Positions 1-8,000 of a stretch of DNA of 64,000 nt are shown here, one piece after another. A program made the position numbers and the translations under genes. The notes under the pieces were generated by a model. That model made no database searches, had not been told where the DNA came from, and saw only the letters and a program-made list of their open reading frames with translations. Each line of letters opens with the position of its first letter. Position 1 is the stretch's first letter. This DNA is from Roseburia hominis (lineage in GTDB: Bacteria; Bacillota; Clostridia; Lachnospirales; Lachnospiraceae): contig JAETOE010000013.1 in NCBI GenBank assembly GCA_021771815.1, positions 19,475 through 83,474 of the forward strand, given 5' to 3'.

Positions 1-1
1 C

Positions 2-157
2 CAGACAATTGATATCTATGTGCTGAAATGGGGAATCAGTCAGAATGACTTTTCCATTGGTACCGCGGCCGGAATTTTCAAGAGTCTGGTCAGCATCATA
101 TTAATTGTTATTGCAAATCAGATTGCAAAGCGCAATGGGGATGAACGGCTGTTTTAG
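2..157 (+). CDS. ABC sugar transporter permease, C-terminal end (partial)
   Basis: An open frame runs from the window edge to a TAG at 155-157. About 51 residues are visible: a hydrophobic segment (SIILIVIANQIA) followed by a short basic tail ending GDERLF. This is how LplB/YtcP-type permeases of oligosaccharide ABC transporters end. It lies 30 bp before a second permease gene and should be that permease's membrane partner. The start and EAA loop lie outside the window, so the family call rests on the tail and the context. Confidence 0.7.
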   Translation, partial: QTIDIYVLKWGISQNDFSIGTAAGIFKSLVSIILIVIANQIAKRNGDERLF

Positions 158-187
158 CGGAAGTGGGATATCAGTTTGGAGGTTGGC

Positions 188-1090
188 ATGAAGAAATATA
201 GAGAAAGAAAAAGAAAGACGTCAATTTGGGATAGAGTGTTTGTGGTTTGTAATACCATATTTATGATCGCGTTTGTAATTATTACCCTTTATCCGGTTTT
301 GAATACACTTGCAATATCGTTCAATGATGGAACGGACGCATTGCGTGGAGGAATTTATTTAATTCCCAGAAAATTTACATTAAAAAACTATGTAACGGTA
401 CTGCAAAAGAATAATTTGATTACCGGGGCGTACATTACAGTGGCAAGAACGGTGATCGGAACCTTTCTTTCGCTTGTTGTAAATGCGATTCTGGCATTTA
501 TCGTGAGCAGAAAACGCTTTTTGTTTAAAAAGCAATTGTCTCTTTTCTGGGTAATCACGATGTATGTAAACGGAGGAATGATTCCGACCTTCCTGCTATA
601 TAAGGGATTGGGACTTACGAACAGCTTCTGGGTATACGTCATTCCGGGAATGGTCAGTGCATTTAATATGTTGGTAATCCGCACTTATATGAATGGCATT
701 CCTGACAGTCTGGAAGAGTCGGCGCAATTAGATGGCGCCGGTTATACGACTATTTTTGCAAAAATCATATCGCCATTATGTAAACCTGTTTATGCGACGG
801 TAGCGTTGTTCGTGGCGGTGGGACAATGGAATTCATGGTTTGATGCAATGCTTTACAATCGTATGAGTGATAATCTCACAACGCTGCAGTATGAGTTGAT
901 GAAGCTGTTGTCCTCTGTTACAAATCAGGGAACGTCCGCTGAGGTAATGAAAAATGCAGCGGGTGCGGTAACGCCTGCTTCCGTACGTGCGGCAGCAACC
1001 ATTCTTACGATGCTGCCGATCGTCTGCCTGTACCCGTTTTTACAGAGATATTTTGTAACAGGTCTTACCATCGGCGGTGTAAAGGAATGA
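188..1090 (+). CDS. Carbohydrate ABC transporter permease (LplC/YtcP type)
   Basis: Inner-membrane subunit of an oligosaccharide importer. About six hydrophobic segments are seen, with the cytoplasmic EAA loop in the form ESAQLDGAGYTTIFAKIISP, the contact with the ATPase. Length is 300 aa, normal for this family. An upstream in-frame TTG at 176 exists, but GGAGG at 178-182 sits 5 bp before the ATG at 188, so 188 is chosen. It is flanked by the other permease and by xylan-degrading enzymes, and the binding protein is at 3950. No ATPase gene is in view; such importers often share a common MsmX-like ATPase. Confidence 0.88.
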   Translation: MKKYRERKRKTSIWDRVFVVCNTIFMIAFVIITLYPVLNTLAISFNDGTDALRGGIYLIPRKFTLKNYVTVLQKNNLITGAYITVARTVIGTFLSLVVNAILAFIVSRKRFLFKKQLSLFWVITMYVNGGMIPTFLLYKGLGLTNSFWVYVIPGMVSAFNMLVIRTYMNGIPDSLEESAQLDGAGYTTIFAKIISPLCKPVYATVALFVAVGQWNSWFDAMLYNRMSDNLTTLQYELMKLLSSVTNQGTSAEVMKNAAGAVTPASVRAAATILTMLPIVCLYPFLQRYFVTGLTIGGVKE

Positions 1091-1128
1091 AAAGGTATAG
1101 GTAATGTGGAAAATTCGAGAGGTAATAT

Positions 1129-2280
1129 ATGGGAGAGGGCGCATTTAAGACGGGAATATATCGCAATGCTTTTGCGGATGCAGGATATTCCGCCGTGGAA
1201 ATTCAAAAGAGAAAAGATGAAATTTTTCAGACTCTGTTTTATGGCAGCGAGAAAGAAAGACTCTATCATCCGGTGGGCGATGATATGGGATATATGGAGG
1301 ATACCGGAAACCATGATGCGCGCACGGAGGGAATGTCTTATGGCATGATGATGTGCGTACAGATGGACAAAAAGGAAGAGTTCGACCGCTTATGGAAATG
1401 GGCGAGAACTTACATGTATTTGACAGAGGGCGAAAACGAGGGATATTTTGCATGGTCCTGTCAGCTAGACGGAACAAAAAACTCCTATGGCGCGGCGCCG
1501 GACGGGGAAGAATTTTTTGCGATGGCACTATTTTTTGCGGCGCATCGATGGGGAAACGGAAGCGGGATTTTCGATTATGAGAAAGAGGCGAAGGAGCTGC
1601 TTCATACGTGCATTCACAAAGGAGAGAACAATACTCCCGGACGCGCCATGTGGGATGCGGATAATAAGCTTATCCGGTTTATCACGGATGTGGATTTCTC
1701 AGACCCGTCCTATCATCTGCCGCACTTTTACGAATTGTTCGGCAGATGGGCGTATGAGGAGGACCGGCCGTTCTTTCTGGAGGCGGCAAAGGCAAGCAGG
1801 GAGTATTTAAAAACCGCCTGCCATCCGGTGACCGGACTGTGTGCAGAGTATGCCTATTACGATGGAAGTCCCTATACGGAAGGAAGAGAAATATGGGGAG
1901 GAAGGCATGACTGGTATTACAGCGACGCGTACCGCACGATTGGAAATATTGCGCTGGACTACGCGTGGTTTGCCGCGGATGGCTGGGCTGTTTTGGAAGC
2001 GGACCGATTGCAGCGTTTTTTTTGCGAGACCTTGAAGGAGACGGAGCGGGAAGGAATTTATACGGTGGATGGAAGGGTTCTTGAAGGAAAAGCACTGCAT
2101 CCGGTAGCGATCATTGCCGTAAATGCGCAGGCGAGCCTGATAACAGAGAGCGCGAACGCTAAAGCGTGCCTGAAAAAATTCTGGGAGACACCTCTTCGGA
2201 GCGGAGACAGACGGTATTATGATAATTGCCTGTATTTCTTTGCATTTTTAGCGTTAAGCGGAAGCTATCGAATATATTAA
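1129..2280 (+). CDS. GH8 reducing-end xylose-releasing exo-oligoxylanase
   Basis: Releases xylose from the reducing end of short xylo-oligosaccharides. The 383-aa protein matches the Rex subgroup of glycoside hydrolase family 8. The N-terminal motif NHDARTEGMSYGMM carries the likely general acid Glu67, and Trp- and Tyr-rich alpha/alpha-barrel segments such as WKWARTYMYL and YFAWSCQLDG follow. No signal peptide is present, so it is probably cytoplasmic and acts on imported oligomers. It follows the permease by 38 bp and precedes a GH43 gene by 25 bp, which suggests one operon. A purine-rich GAGAGG lies upstream of the ATG. Substrate is inferred from the family and from neighbouring xylosidases. 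Confidence 0.88.
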   Translation: MGEGAFKTGIYRNAFADAGYSAVEIQKRKDEIFQTLFYGSEKERLYHPVGDDMGYMEDTGNHDARTEGMSYGMMMCVQMDKKEEFDRLWKWARTYMYLTEGENEGYFAWSCQLDGTKNSYGAAPDGEEFFAMALFFAAHRWGNGSGIFDYEKEAKELLHTCIHKGENNTPGRAMWDADNKLIRFITDVDFSDPSYHLPHFYELFGRWAYEEDRPFFLEAAKASREYLKTACHPVTGLCAEYAYYDGSPYTEGREIWGGRHDWYYSDAYRTIGNIALDYAWFAADGWAVLEADRLQRFFCETLKETEREGIYTVDGRVLEGKALHPVAIIAVNAQASLITESANAKACLKKFWETPLRSGDRRYYDNCLYFFAFLALSGSYRIY

Positions 2281-2305
2281 GGAATGGAAAAGAGAGGAAA
2301 ATAAC

Positions 2306-3853
2306 ATGTATTATGTAAAAAATCCTATTCTTCCGGGTTTTTGTCCGGACCCGTCGATTTGCAGAGTCGGTGGGGACTATTATCTGGCTGTATCGAGTTT
2401 TTCATATTTCCCGGGCGTGCCGTTATTCCACAGCAAGGATCTTGCACATTGGGAGCAGATAGGGAATGTCTTAGAGCGCGCATCGCAGCTTCCGCTCGCC
2501 GGAAGCGGGCATTCGCAGGGAATTTATGCGCCCACGATACGCTATTATGACGGCACATTTTATATGATTACGACCAATGTTTCTGCAGGCGGAAACTTTA
2601 TCGTTACCGCAGCAAATCCCGCTGGACCGTGGTCGGATCCGTATTGGCTGGGGGAGGAAGCGCAGGGAATTGATCCGAGCTTATTTTTTGACGATGACGG
2701 AACCTGTTATTATATTGGCACCAGACCAAATCAAAAGGGTGTGCGTTACAACGGGGATTGGGAAATTTGGGTTCAACAGTTAGACTTATCTGTAATGCGT
2801 CTGGTTGGTGACAGTAAAAAAGTGTGGAAAGGGGCAGGACATCATGTCATCTGGCCGGAGGGCCCCCATCTTTATAAGAAAGACGGTTATTACTATCTGA
2901 TGCATGCAGAGGGCGGAACTGCCGATAATCATGCGGTTGCAATTGCGCGGAGCAAAGAATTGTGGGGACCATATGAGGGATGCCCGAACAATCCGATTTT
3001 TACGCACCGCCATCTGGGCGCGGAATATCCGATTACCGCAGTCGGACACGGAGATTTGGTCGCAGATGAGAATGACAACTGGTATATGGTGATGTTAGGA
3101 AGCAGACGCTGCGGGGGGCATGTGAATACCGGCAGAGATACCTATCTGGCAAAAGTGACATGGGAGAACGGCTGGCCTGTTGTAAATAAAGGGATCGGAA
3201 GGCTCGAAGAGCTGGTGGAACTGCCGGGCGAGGCGGTGTATCTTATGCCGGAGGAAAAATCGTGGCACTTTTACAGAGACGAACTGCCGAAGTGCTTTCT
3301 GACGCTGCGCGGCAGAGAACAGATATACAGCCTTATGCCGTCAGAGGGCAGACTGCGTTTATATACGGCAGCAGATTCTCTGAAGGATTGTGGTACTCCT
3401 GCATATGTGGCGGTACGGCAGCAGGAATATGAGTATCGCGTGGCGGCACTTATGGAGTTTACACAGGGAGCAGACCATGAAGAGGCTGGTATTGCAGTGC
3501 TTTGCGATGAAAAAAATCATATGCGTCTGGTAAAGCGTTATAGGAACGGAGAGCCGGAAGTTTTACTGATGCTTTATGAAAAAGGGAAAGAGCGTGCCTT
3601 GGCAAGCCAGAAAGTGGCAGAGGGCAGGCTGGAACTGAATATGGTGTGCCACGGACAAAAGAGTGACTGGTATGTTGTACAGGAGAACGGCGCCACAATA
3701 TGTCTTGCGGCAGGAGTTGACATGCGGATGTTAAGCACAGAGTGTACCGGCGGTTTTACCGGTTGCACATTGGGAATGTATGCTTCGGCAAATGGTAAGA
3801 CAGAACAGCATTATGCAGATTTTTTCTGGTTCTGCTGTGAGGAGATACGGTAG
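2306..3853 (+). CDS. GH43 beta-xylosidase / alpha-L-arabinofuranosidase
   Basis: Five-bladed propeller glycosidase of 515 aa. The three inverting-enzyme acids are visible: Asp15 in PGFCPDPS (base), Asp123 in GIDPSLFFDDDG (pKa modulator) and Glu185 in WPEGPHLY (acid). The C-terminal ~190 residues fit the beta-sandwich found in the XynB-type GH43 subgroup. No signal peptide, so cytoplasmic. AGAGGA lies 9 bp before the start. With the GH8 and GH3 genes it would split xylo-oligomers to xylose. Xylosidase versus arabinofuranosidase preference cannot be decided from sequence alone. Confidence 0.88.
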   Translation: MYYVKNPILPGFCPDPSICRVGGDYYLAVSSFSYFPGVPLFHSKDLAHWEQIGNVLERASQLPLAGSGHSQGIYAPTIRYYDGTFYMITTNVSAGGNFIVTAANPAGPWSDPYWLGEEAQGIDPSLFFDDDGTCYYIGTRPNQKGVRYNGDWEIWVQQLDLSVMRLVGDSKKVWKGAGHHVIWPEGPHLYKKDGYYYLMHAEGGTADNHAVAIARSKELWGPYEGCPNNPIFTHRHLGAEYPITAVGHGDLVADENDNWYMVMLGSRRCGGHVNTGRDTYLAKVTWENGWPVVNKGIGRLEELVELPGEAVYLMPEEKSWHFYRDELPKCFLTLRGREQIYSLMPSEGRLRLYTAADSLKDCGTPAYVAVRQQEYEYRVAALMEFTQGADHEEAGIAVLCDEKNHMRLVKRYRNGEPEVLLMLYEKGKERALASQKVAEGRLELNMVCHGQKSDWYVVQENGATICLAAGVDMRMLSTECTGGFTGCTLGMYASANGKTEQHYADFFWFCCEEIR

Positions 3854-3949
3854 AGGGACGGTATCTGCCGGGAAGGATATCTGACAGGAAATCAGTTGCC
3901 GGGAAAATAAGAACCCCTTATAATGGAAAATGAAAAGGGGGGAAGTGTC

Positions 3950-5611
3950 ATGTATAAACGGATAAAAAATGCACTGGGCTTATTGTTGGTTTCCGGTATG
4001 CTGATAATCGTAATTTTTCAGGAAAACGGATATATTAAAGCGCAGGAGACGAAAGAGTTTACAGCTTTTTTTGCCGTGCCGGGAAACACAAAGGACGACT
4101 ACAATGAGGTACAGGAGCTGATTGCGGATATCACGGGCGCAAAATGTCAGGAGATATGGCTTGTGGGGCAGACACAGGAGGAAGCGATTGCATCTTATAT
4201 TGCAAGTGGAGAATACCCGGATTTTATTTCGGGGTGCGCGACATTGTATGATGCAGGTGCATTAATTCCGATTGATGAGTATTGGGATAACTATCCGAAT
4301 ATCCGCAGCTATATGTCAGATGGTGAGTGGGACAGACTGCGGCAGGCAGATGGACATATTTATTGGATTCCTCAGTTTGGTATTGTCAAAGGAGAAGCGA
4401 CAGAGGTCGTACATGAAGGGGAGGCATTCTGGATACAGACGCGCGTTTTAAAGTGGGCAGGCTACCCGAAGATAAGTACAGTCGAGGAGTATTTTGCATT
4501 GATTGAAGCATACATGGAGGCAAATCCCTGCATGGAGAGCGGAGAGGAAAATATTCCGTTTACGATTCTTTGCGATGATTGGCGATATTTTTGTTTGGAA
4601 AATCCACCGCAGTTTTTAGACGGCTACCCGAATGACGGAAGCTGTGAGGTGGAGCCGGAGACATTGACAGTGATTGACTACAATGTGACGCCTACAGCCA
4701 AGCGTTATTTTTCAATTTTGAATGAAGCGTATCACGCAGGGATGATTGATCCGGAATCCTTTACGCAGACCTACAGCGAGTATTTAGAAAAGCTTGCGTC
4801 CGGCCGAGTGCTTGGAATGGTGGATCAGTGGTGGCAGTTCTCCTATGATGTGAACGATTCGTTAGCGCGCATGTCGACGCAGGGGTGCAGTTATGTACCG
4901 CTGCCGGTTACGATAGAGACCGGAATAAAGAATCAGTGGCATGTGAAGCGTGGTAACGATACTGATATTGCAACAGGACTTGCAATTACAACAGGCTGTG
5001 AAGATATCGCAGGGGCATTGCAGTTCGTAAATGATTTATTGGACGATGAGGTGTTGAAGCTGAGGTTTTGGGGCGTAGAAGGCGTTGATTATGAGGTGGA
5101 TGAGAACGGCGTTTTTTATCGGACAGAGGAACAGCGCCTTAATTCGCAAAAGAACGATTATATGGCGTCACATTTTTGCTTCTATCCTTATTTTCCAAGG
5201 CTGGAGGGGATCTTAGAGGATGGTAAGAATGCCTTTTCGCCGGAATACCAGCCGGAGGAATTTTTAACTGATCTGCCGGACGATATCGAAGAGTGCTTTG
5301 CGGCATATGGATGTCAGAATTATGTGGATATGCTGGGTACGAACGAGCCGCCCGGAGCATGGTATCCGATGTATTCACATTCCGATACATTGACATCGGA
5401 GCAGGAGGCAGGACGTGTATGGCGTGCCATGACAGAGGTAAAGCAGGAATATCTGCCGATGGTGATAATGACAGATAACTTTGAAGAAATGTGGGAACAG
5501 TATATGCAAAGCTATGAGGCGTGTCATCCGGAAATCTTTTTTGAGGAAATGCAAAGAGAGGTAGATCGCAGAGTAGCTATTGCGGATGAGGTATCCCCTT
5601 ATGAGGAATGA
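3950..5611 (+). CDS. ABC sugar transporter solute-binding protein
   Basis: Extracellular substrate receptor (family 1, LplA/YtcQ-like) for the upstream permeases. The start at 3950 is preferred over an in-frame ATG at 3923 because AAGGGGGGAA lies at 3935-3943 and the protein then begins with a normal signal sequence (MYKRIKNALGLLLVSGMLII). There is no lipobox cysteine after the hydrophobic stretch, unusual for a Gram-positive binding protein; it may stay anchored by the uncleaved helix or be cut near IKA-QE. The mature part (about 520 aa) shows the expected pattern, e.g. TGLAITTGCEDIAGALQFVNDLLDDE. It sits between the GH43 and GH3 genes. Confidence 0.82.
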   Translation: MYKRIKNALGLLLVSGMLIIVIFQENGYIKAQETKEFTAFFAVPGNTKDDYNEVQELIADITGAKCQEIWLVGQTQEEAIASYIASGEYPDFISGCATLYDAGALIPIDEYWDNYPNIRSYMSDGEWDRLRQADGHIYWIPQFGIVKGEATEVVHEGEAFWIQTRVLKWAGYPKISTVEEYFALIEAYMEANPCMESGEENIPFTILCDDWRYFCLENPPQFLDGYPNDGSCEVEPETLTVIDYNVTPTAKRYFSILNEAYHAGMIDPESFTQTYSEYLEKLASGRVLGMVDQWWQFSYDVNDSLARMSTQGCSYVPLPVTIETGIKNQWHVKRGNDTDIATGLAITTGCEDIAGALQFVNDLLDDEVLKLRFWGVEGVDYEVDENGVFYRTEEQRLNSQKNDYMASHFCFYPYFPRLEGILEDGKNAFSPEYQPEEFLTDLPDDIEECFAAYGCQNYVDMLGTNEPPGAWYPMYSHSDTLTSEQEAGRVWRAMTEVKQEYLPMVIMTDNFEEMWEQYMQSYEACHPEIFFEEMQREVDRRVAIADEVSPYEE

Positions 5612-5627
5612 TAAGGAGCTTGAATAG

Positions 5628-7769
5628 ATGAATAGACAGGAAGCAAGAAAAAGAGCAGAAGCATTGGTAGGTCAGATGACACTTGAGGAGCGGGCAAGCC
5701 AGCTTAGATATGATGCGCCGCCAATCCGCAGACTCGGCATACCGGCATATAACTGGTGGAATGAGGCTTTGCATGGTGTGGCGCGTGCAGGACAGGCAAC
5801 AGTATTTCCACAGGCAATCGGCATGGCAGCAACATTTGATGCGGATTTGCTGGAACAGATCGGAAATGCAGTGGCAACGGAGGGCAGGGCAAAGTATAAT
5901 GCGTATGCGGCGTGTGACGACAGAGATATTTATAAAGGGCTGACCTTCTGGGCGCCAAATGTGAATATTTTCAGAGATCCGCGCTGGGGCAGAGGACACG
6001 AGACATATGGAGAGGATCCTTATCTGACAAGCCGCCTTGGGGTGATGTATGTGAAGGGGCTGCAGGGCACGGGTGAGACGATGAAGGCGGCTGCCTGCGC
6101 GAAACATTTTGCAGTGCATTCAGGACCGGAGGCGCTTCGCCATGAATTTGATGCAAAGGCAAGCAAAAAGGACATGAATGAGACATATCTGCCGGCATTT
6201 GAGGCATTGGTAAAAGAGGCGGATGTAGAGGCGGTTATGGGGGCTTACAACCGTACGAACGGTGAGCCGTGCTGCGGCAGTAAGACGTTGATTGCGGATA
6301 TACTGCGCGGCGAATGGGGCTTTCAGGGACATTTTGTGTCGGATTGCTGGGCATTACGGGATTTTCATGAGAATCATATGGTCACACGCACGGCGGAGGA
6401 ATCGGCTGCGATGGCAATTAATGCGGGATGTGATTTAAATTGTGGTGTGACCTATTTACATATTTTAAAGGCATATGAGGAGGGACTTGTAACTGAGGAG
6501 ACGATTACCGAGGCGGCAGTACGTCTCTATACAACGAGATATCTGTTAGGCTTGCTGGACGGCTGCGAATACGATACGATTCCTTATGACAAGGTGGAGT
6601 GCAGGGAGCATCTGGCATTGGCAAAAAAAGCAGCCGAGGAGAGCTTCGTTTTACTCAAAAACGATGGCATTTTACCACTTCATAAGGATAAGCAAAAGAC
6701 GATTGGAATCATAGGCCCGAATGCGAACAGCAGGGCGGCATTGATTGGTAACTATCATGGAACTGCATCTGATTATGTGACAATTCAGGAGGGAATCCTG
6801 CGCTATGTCGGGGAAGATGTGCGCGTACTGACCTCCATTGGGTGTGAATTGTTCCGCGACCGCACGGAGTCGATTGCCATGCAGCGTGACCGTCTGATGG
6901 AGGCGCGGATTGTGGCAGAGCAGAGTGATGTTGTTTTATTATGCCTGGGATTGGATGAGACTCTGGAGGGAGAGGAAGGAGACGCCGGAAACAGCTATGC
7001 CTCCGGAGATAAGGAAAGCCTGCTCCTGCCGGAAGTGCAGCGTCTTTTGATGGAGACCGTCGCTGCGACAGGAAAGCCGGTCGTGCTCTGCATGATGGCC
7101 GGAAGTGATATAGACCTTTCTTATGCAAGAGAGCATTTTAATGCGATTCTTCAGATGTGGTATCCGGGATCACAGGGTGGCAATGCGGCTGCGCGAATTC
7201 TTTTTGGAGAAGTGTCTCCGTCCGGGAAGCTTCCGGTGACGTTCTATGAGACCCTGGAGGAACTGCCGGAGTTTACGGATTATTCTATGGAAGGAAGAAC
7301 TTACCGCTATATGAAGAATGCCGCACAGTATCCGTTTGGCTTTGGACTGACCTATGGAAAGGGGCGTGTAGTGGATGCCAGGTTGGAGAAACGCGATTCT
7401 GGTCGTTCAGTGAAAATGACCGGCACTGTGTCAGCGGCTGAGTCTGAGTATGTGATGTGCGCAACGGTGAAGAATGAGAGTGATGTGGATATCGAGGAAG
7501 TTCTTCAGATATATGTAAAGAAAATGGATTCCGCCTATGATACATTGCATCCGTCTCTCTGTGCGTTTACACGTGTTGCGCTCACGGCGGGGGAAGAAAA
7601 AAAAGTTGGCGTTGTGCTGCCGGAGTCTGCATTTACAGTTGTGGATGAGGACGGAAGGCGTTTTAAGGACGGAAGACGTTTTAAATTTTATGCAGGCTTC
7701 TCTCAACCGGATGCAAAGAGTGTGGAACTGACGGGAAGCGCACCGGTGGAAGCAGAGATAGAAATATAA
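5628..7769 (+). CDS. GH3 beta-xylosidase
   Basis: Retaining exo-glycosidase of 713 aa. The N-terminal TIM barrel carries NWWNEALHG, the KH pair Lys159-His160 in CAKHFAVHSGPE and the nucleophile Asp239 in HFVSDCWA. The second alpha/beta domain follows, with WYPGSQGGNAAARILFGEVSPSGKLPVTFY, then a C-terminal fibronectin III-like domain. No PA14 insert and no signal peptide, so likely intracellular. The NWWNE motif is typical of xylan 1,4-beta-xylosidases of this family. AAGGAG lies upstream of the ATG and the gene starts 16 bp after the binding-protein gene. It is the last gene before a strong terminator. Confidence 0.88.
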   Translation: MNRQEARKRAEALVGQMTLEERASQLRYDAPPIRRLGIPAYNWWNEALHGVARAGQATVFPQAIGMAATFDADLLEQIGNAVATEGRAKYNAYAACDDRDIYKGLTFWAPNVNIFRDPRWGRGHETYGEDPYLTSRLGVMYVKGLQGTGETMKAAACAKHFAVHSGPEALRHEFDAKASKKDMNETYLPAFEALVKEADVEAVMGAYNRTNGEPCCGSKTLIADILRGEWGFQGHFVSDCWALRDFHENHMVTRTAEESAAMAINAGCDLNCGVTYLHILKAYEEGLVTEETITEAAVRLYTTRYLLGLLDGCEYDTIPYDKVECREHLALAKKAAEESFVLLKNDGILPLHKDKQKTIGIIGPNANSRAALIGNYHGTASDYVTIQEGILRYVGEDVRVLTSIGCELFRDRTESIAMQRDRLMEARIVAEQSDVVLLCLGLDETLEGEEGDAGNSYASGDKESLLLPEVQRLLMETVAATGKPVVLCMMAGSDIDLSYAREHFNAILQMWYPGSQGGNAAARILFGEVSPSGKLPVTFYETLEELPEFTDYSMEGRTYRYMKNAAQYPFGFGLTYGKGRVVDARLEKRDSGRSVKMTGTVSAAESEYVMCATVKNESDVDIEEVLQIYVKKMDSAYDTLHPSLCAFTRVALTAGEEKKVGVVLPESAFTVVDEDGRRFKDGRRFKFYAGFSQPDAKSVELTGSAPVEAEIEI

Positions 7770-7803
7770 ATGAAATGCATTGGGCTATGAAGAAATAGTT
7801 GGC

Positions 7804-7835
7804 GGCACTCAGACTTATGGTCTGAGTGCCTTTTT
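7804..7835 (+). terminator. Rho-independent terminator of the xylan locus
   Basis: Perfect 11-bp stem GGCACTCAGAC / GTCTGAGTGCC with a 5-nt loop (TTATG), directly followed by TTTTT. It closes the operon ending with the GH3 gene. Confidence 0.95.
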
Positions 7836-7862
7836 GACTGGTGAAAACTGGGAAAATATGAT
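7834..7862 (+). promoter_or_regulatory. Sigma-70 type promoter for the hybrid kinase gene
   Basis: TTGACT (7834-7839), 17-bp spacer, TATGAT (7857-7862). The -35 box begins inside the T-tract of the terminator, so termination and initiation are packed into about 60 bp. The predicted leader to the ATG at 8001 is about 130 nt. It is AT-rich, with a duplicated AAAATATGAT at the promoter, and shows no riboswitch fold I recognise. Confidence 0.6.
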
Positions 7863-8000
7863 AAAATATGATAAAATTATAAGAGGGTATGTCGACTTAT
7901 AAATTGTATATGATAATGAGAAAATATATATGCCGAAGACATAAATAATGACAGAATCAGCAATCTGTGATAATATTTTTTAGGATAGGGGGGTATTTTT

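Noticed and set aside
7836..8000. Possible riboswitch in the 130-nt kinase leader
   Set aside because: I looked for c-di-GMP, purine and other folds; only AT-rich short repeats were found, with no paired core.
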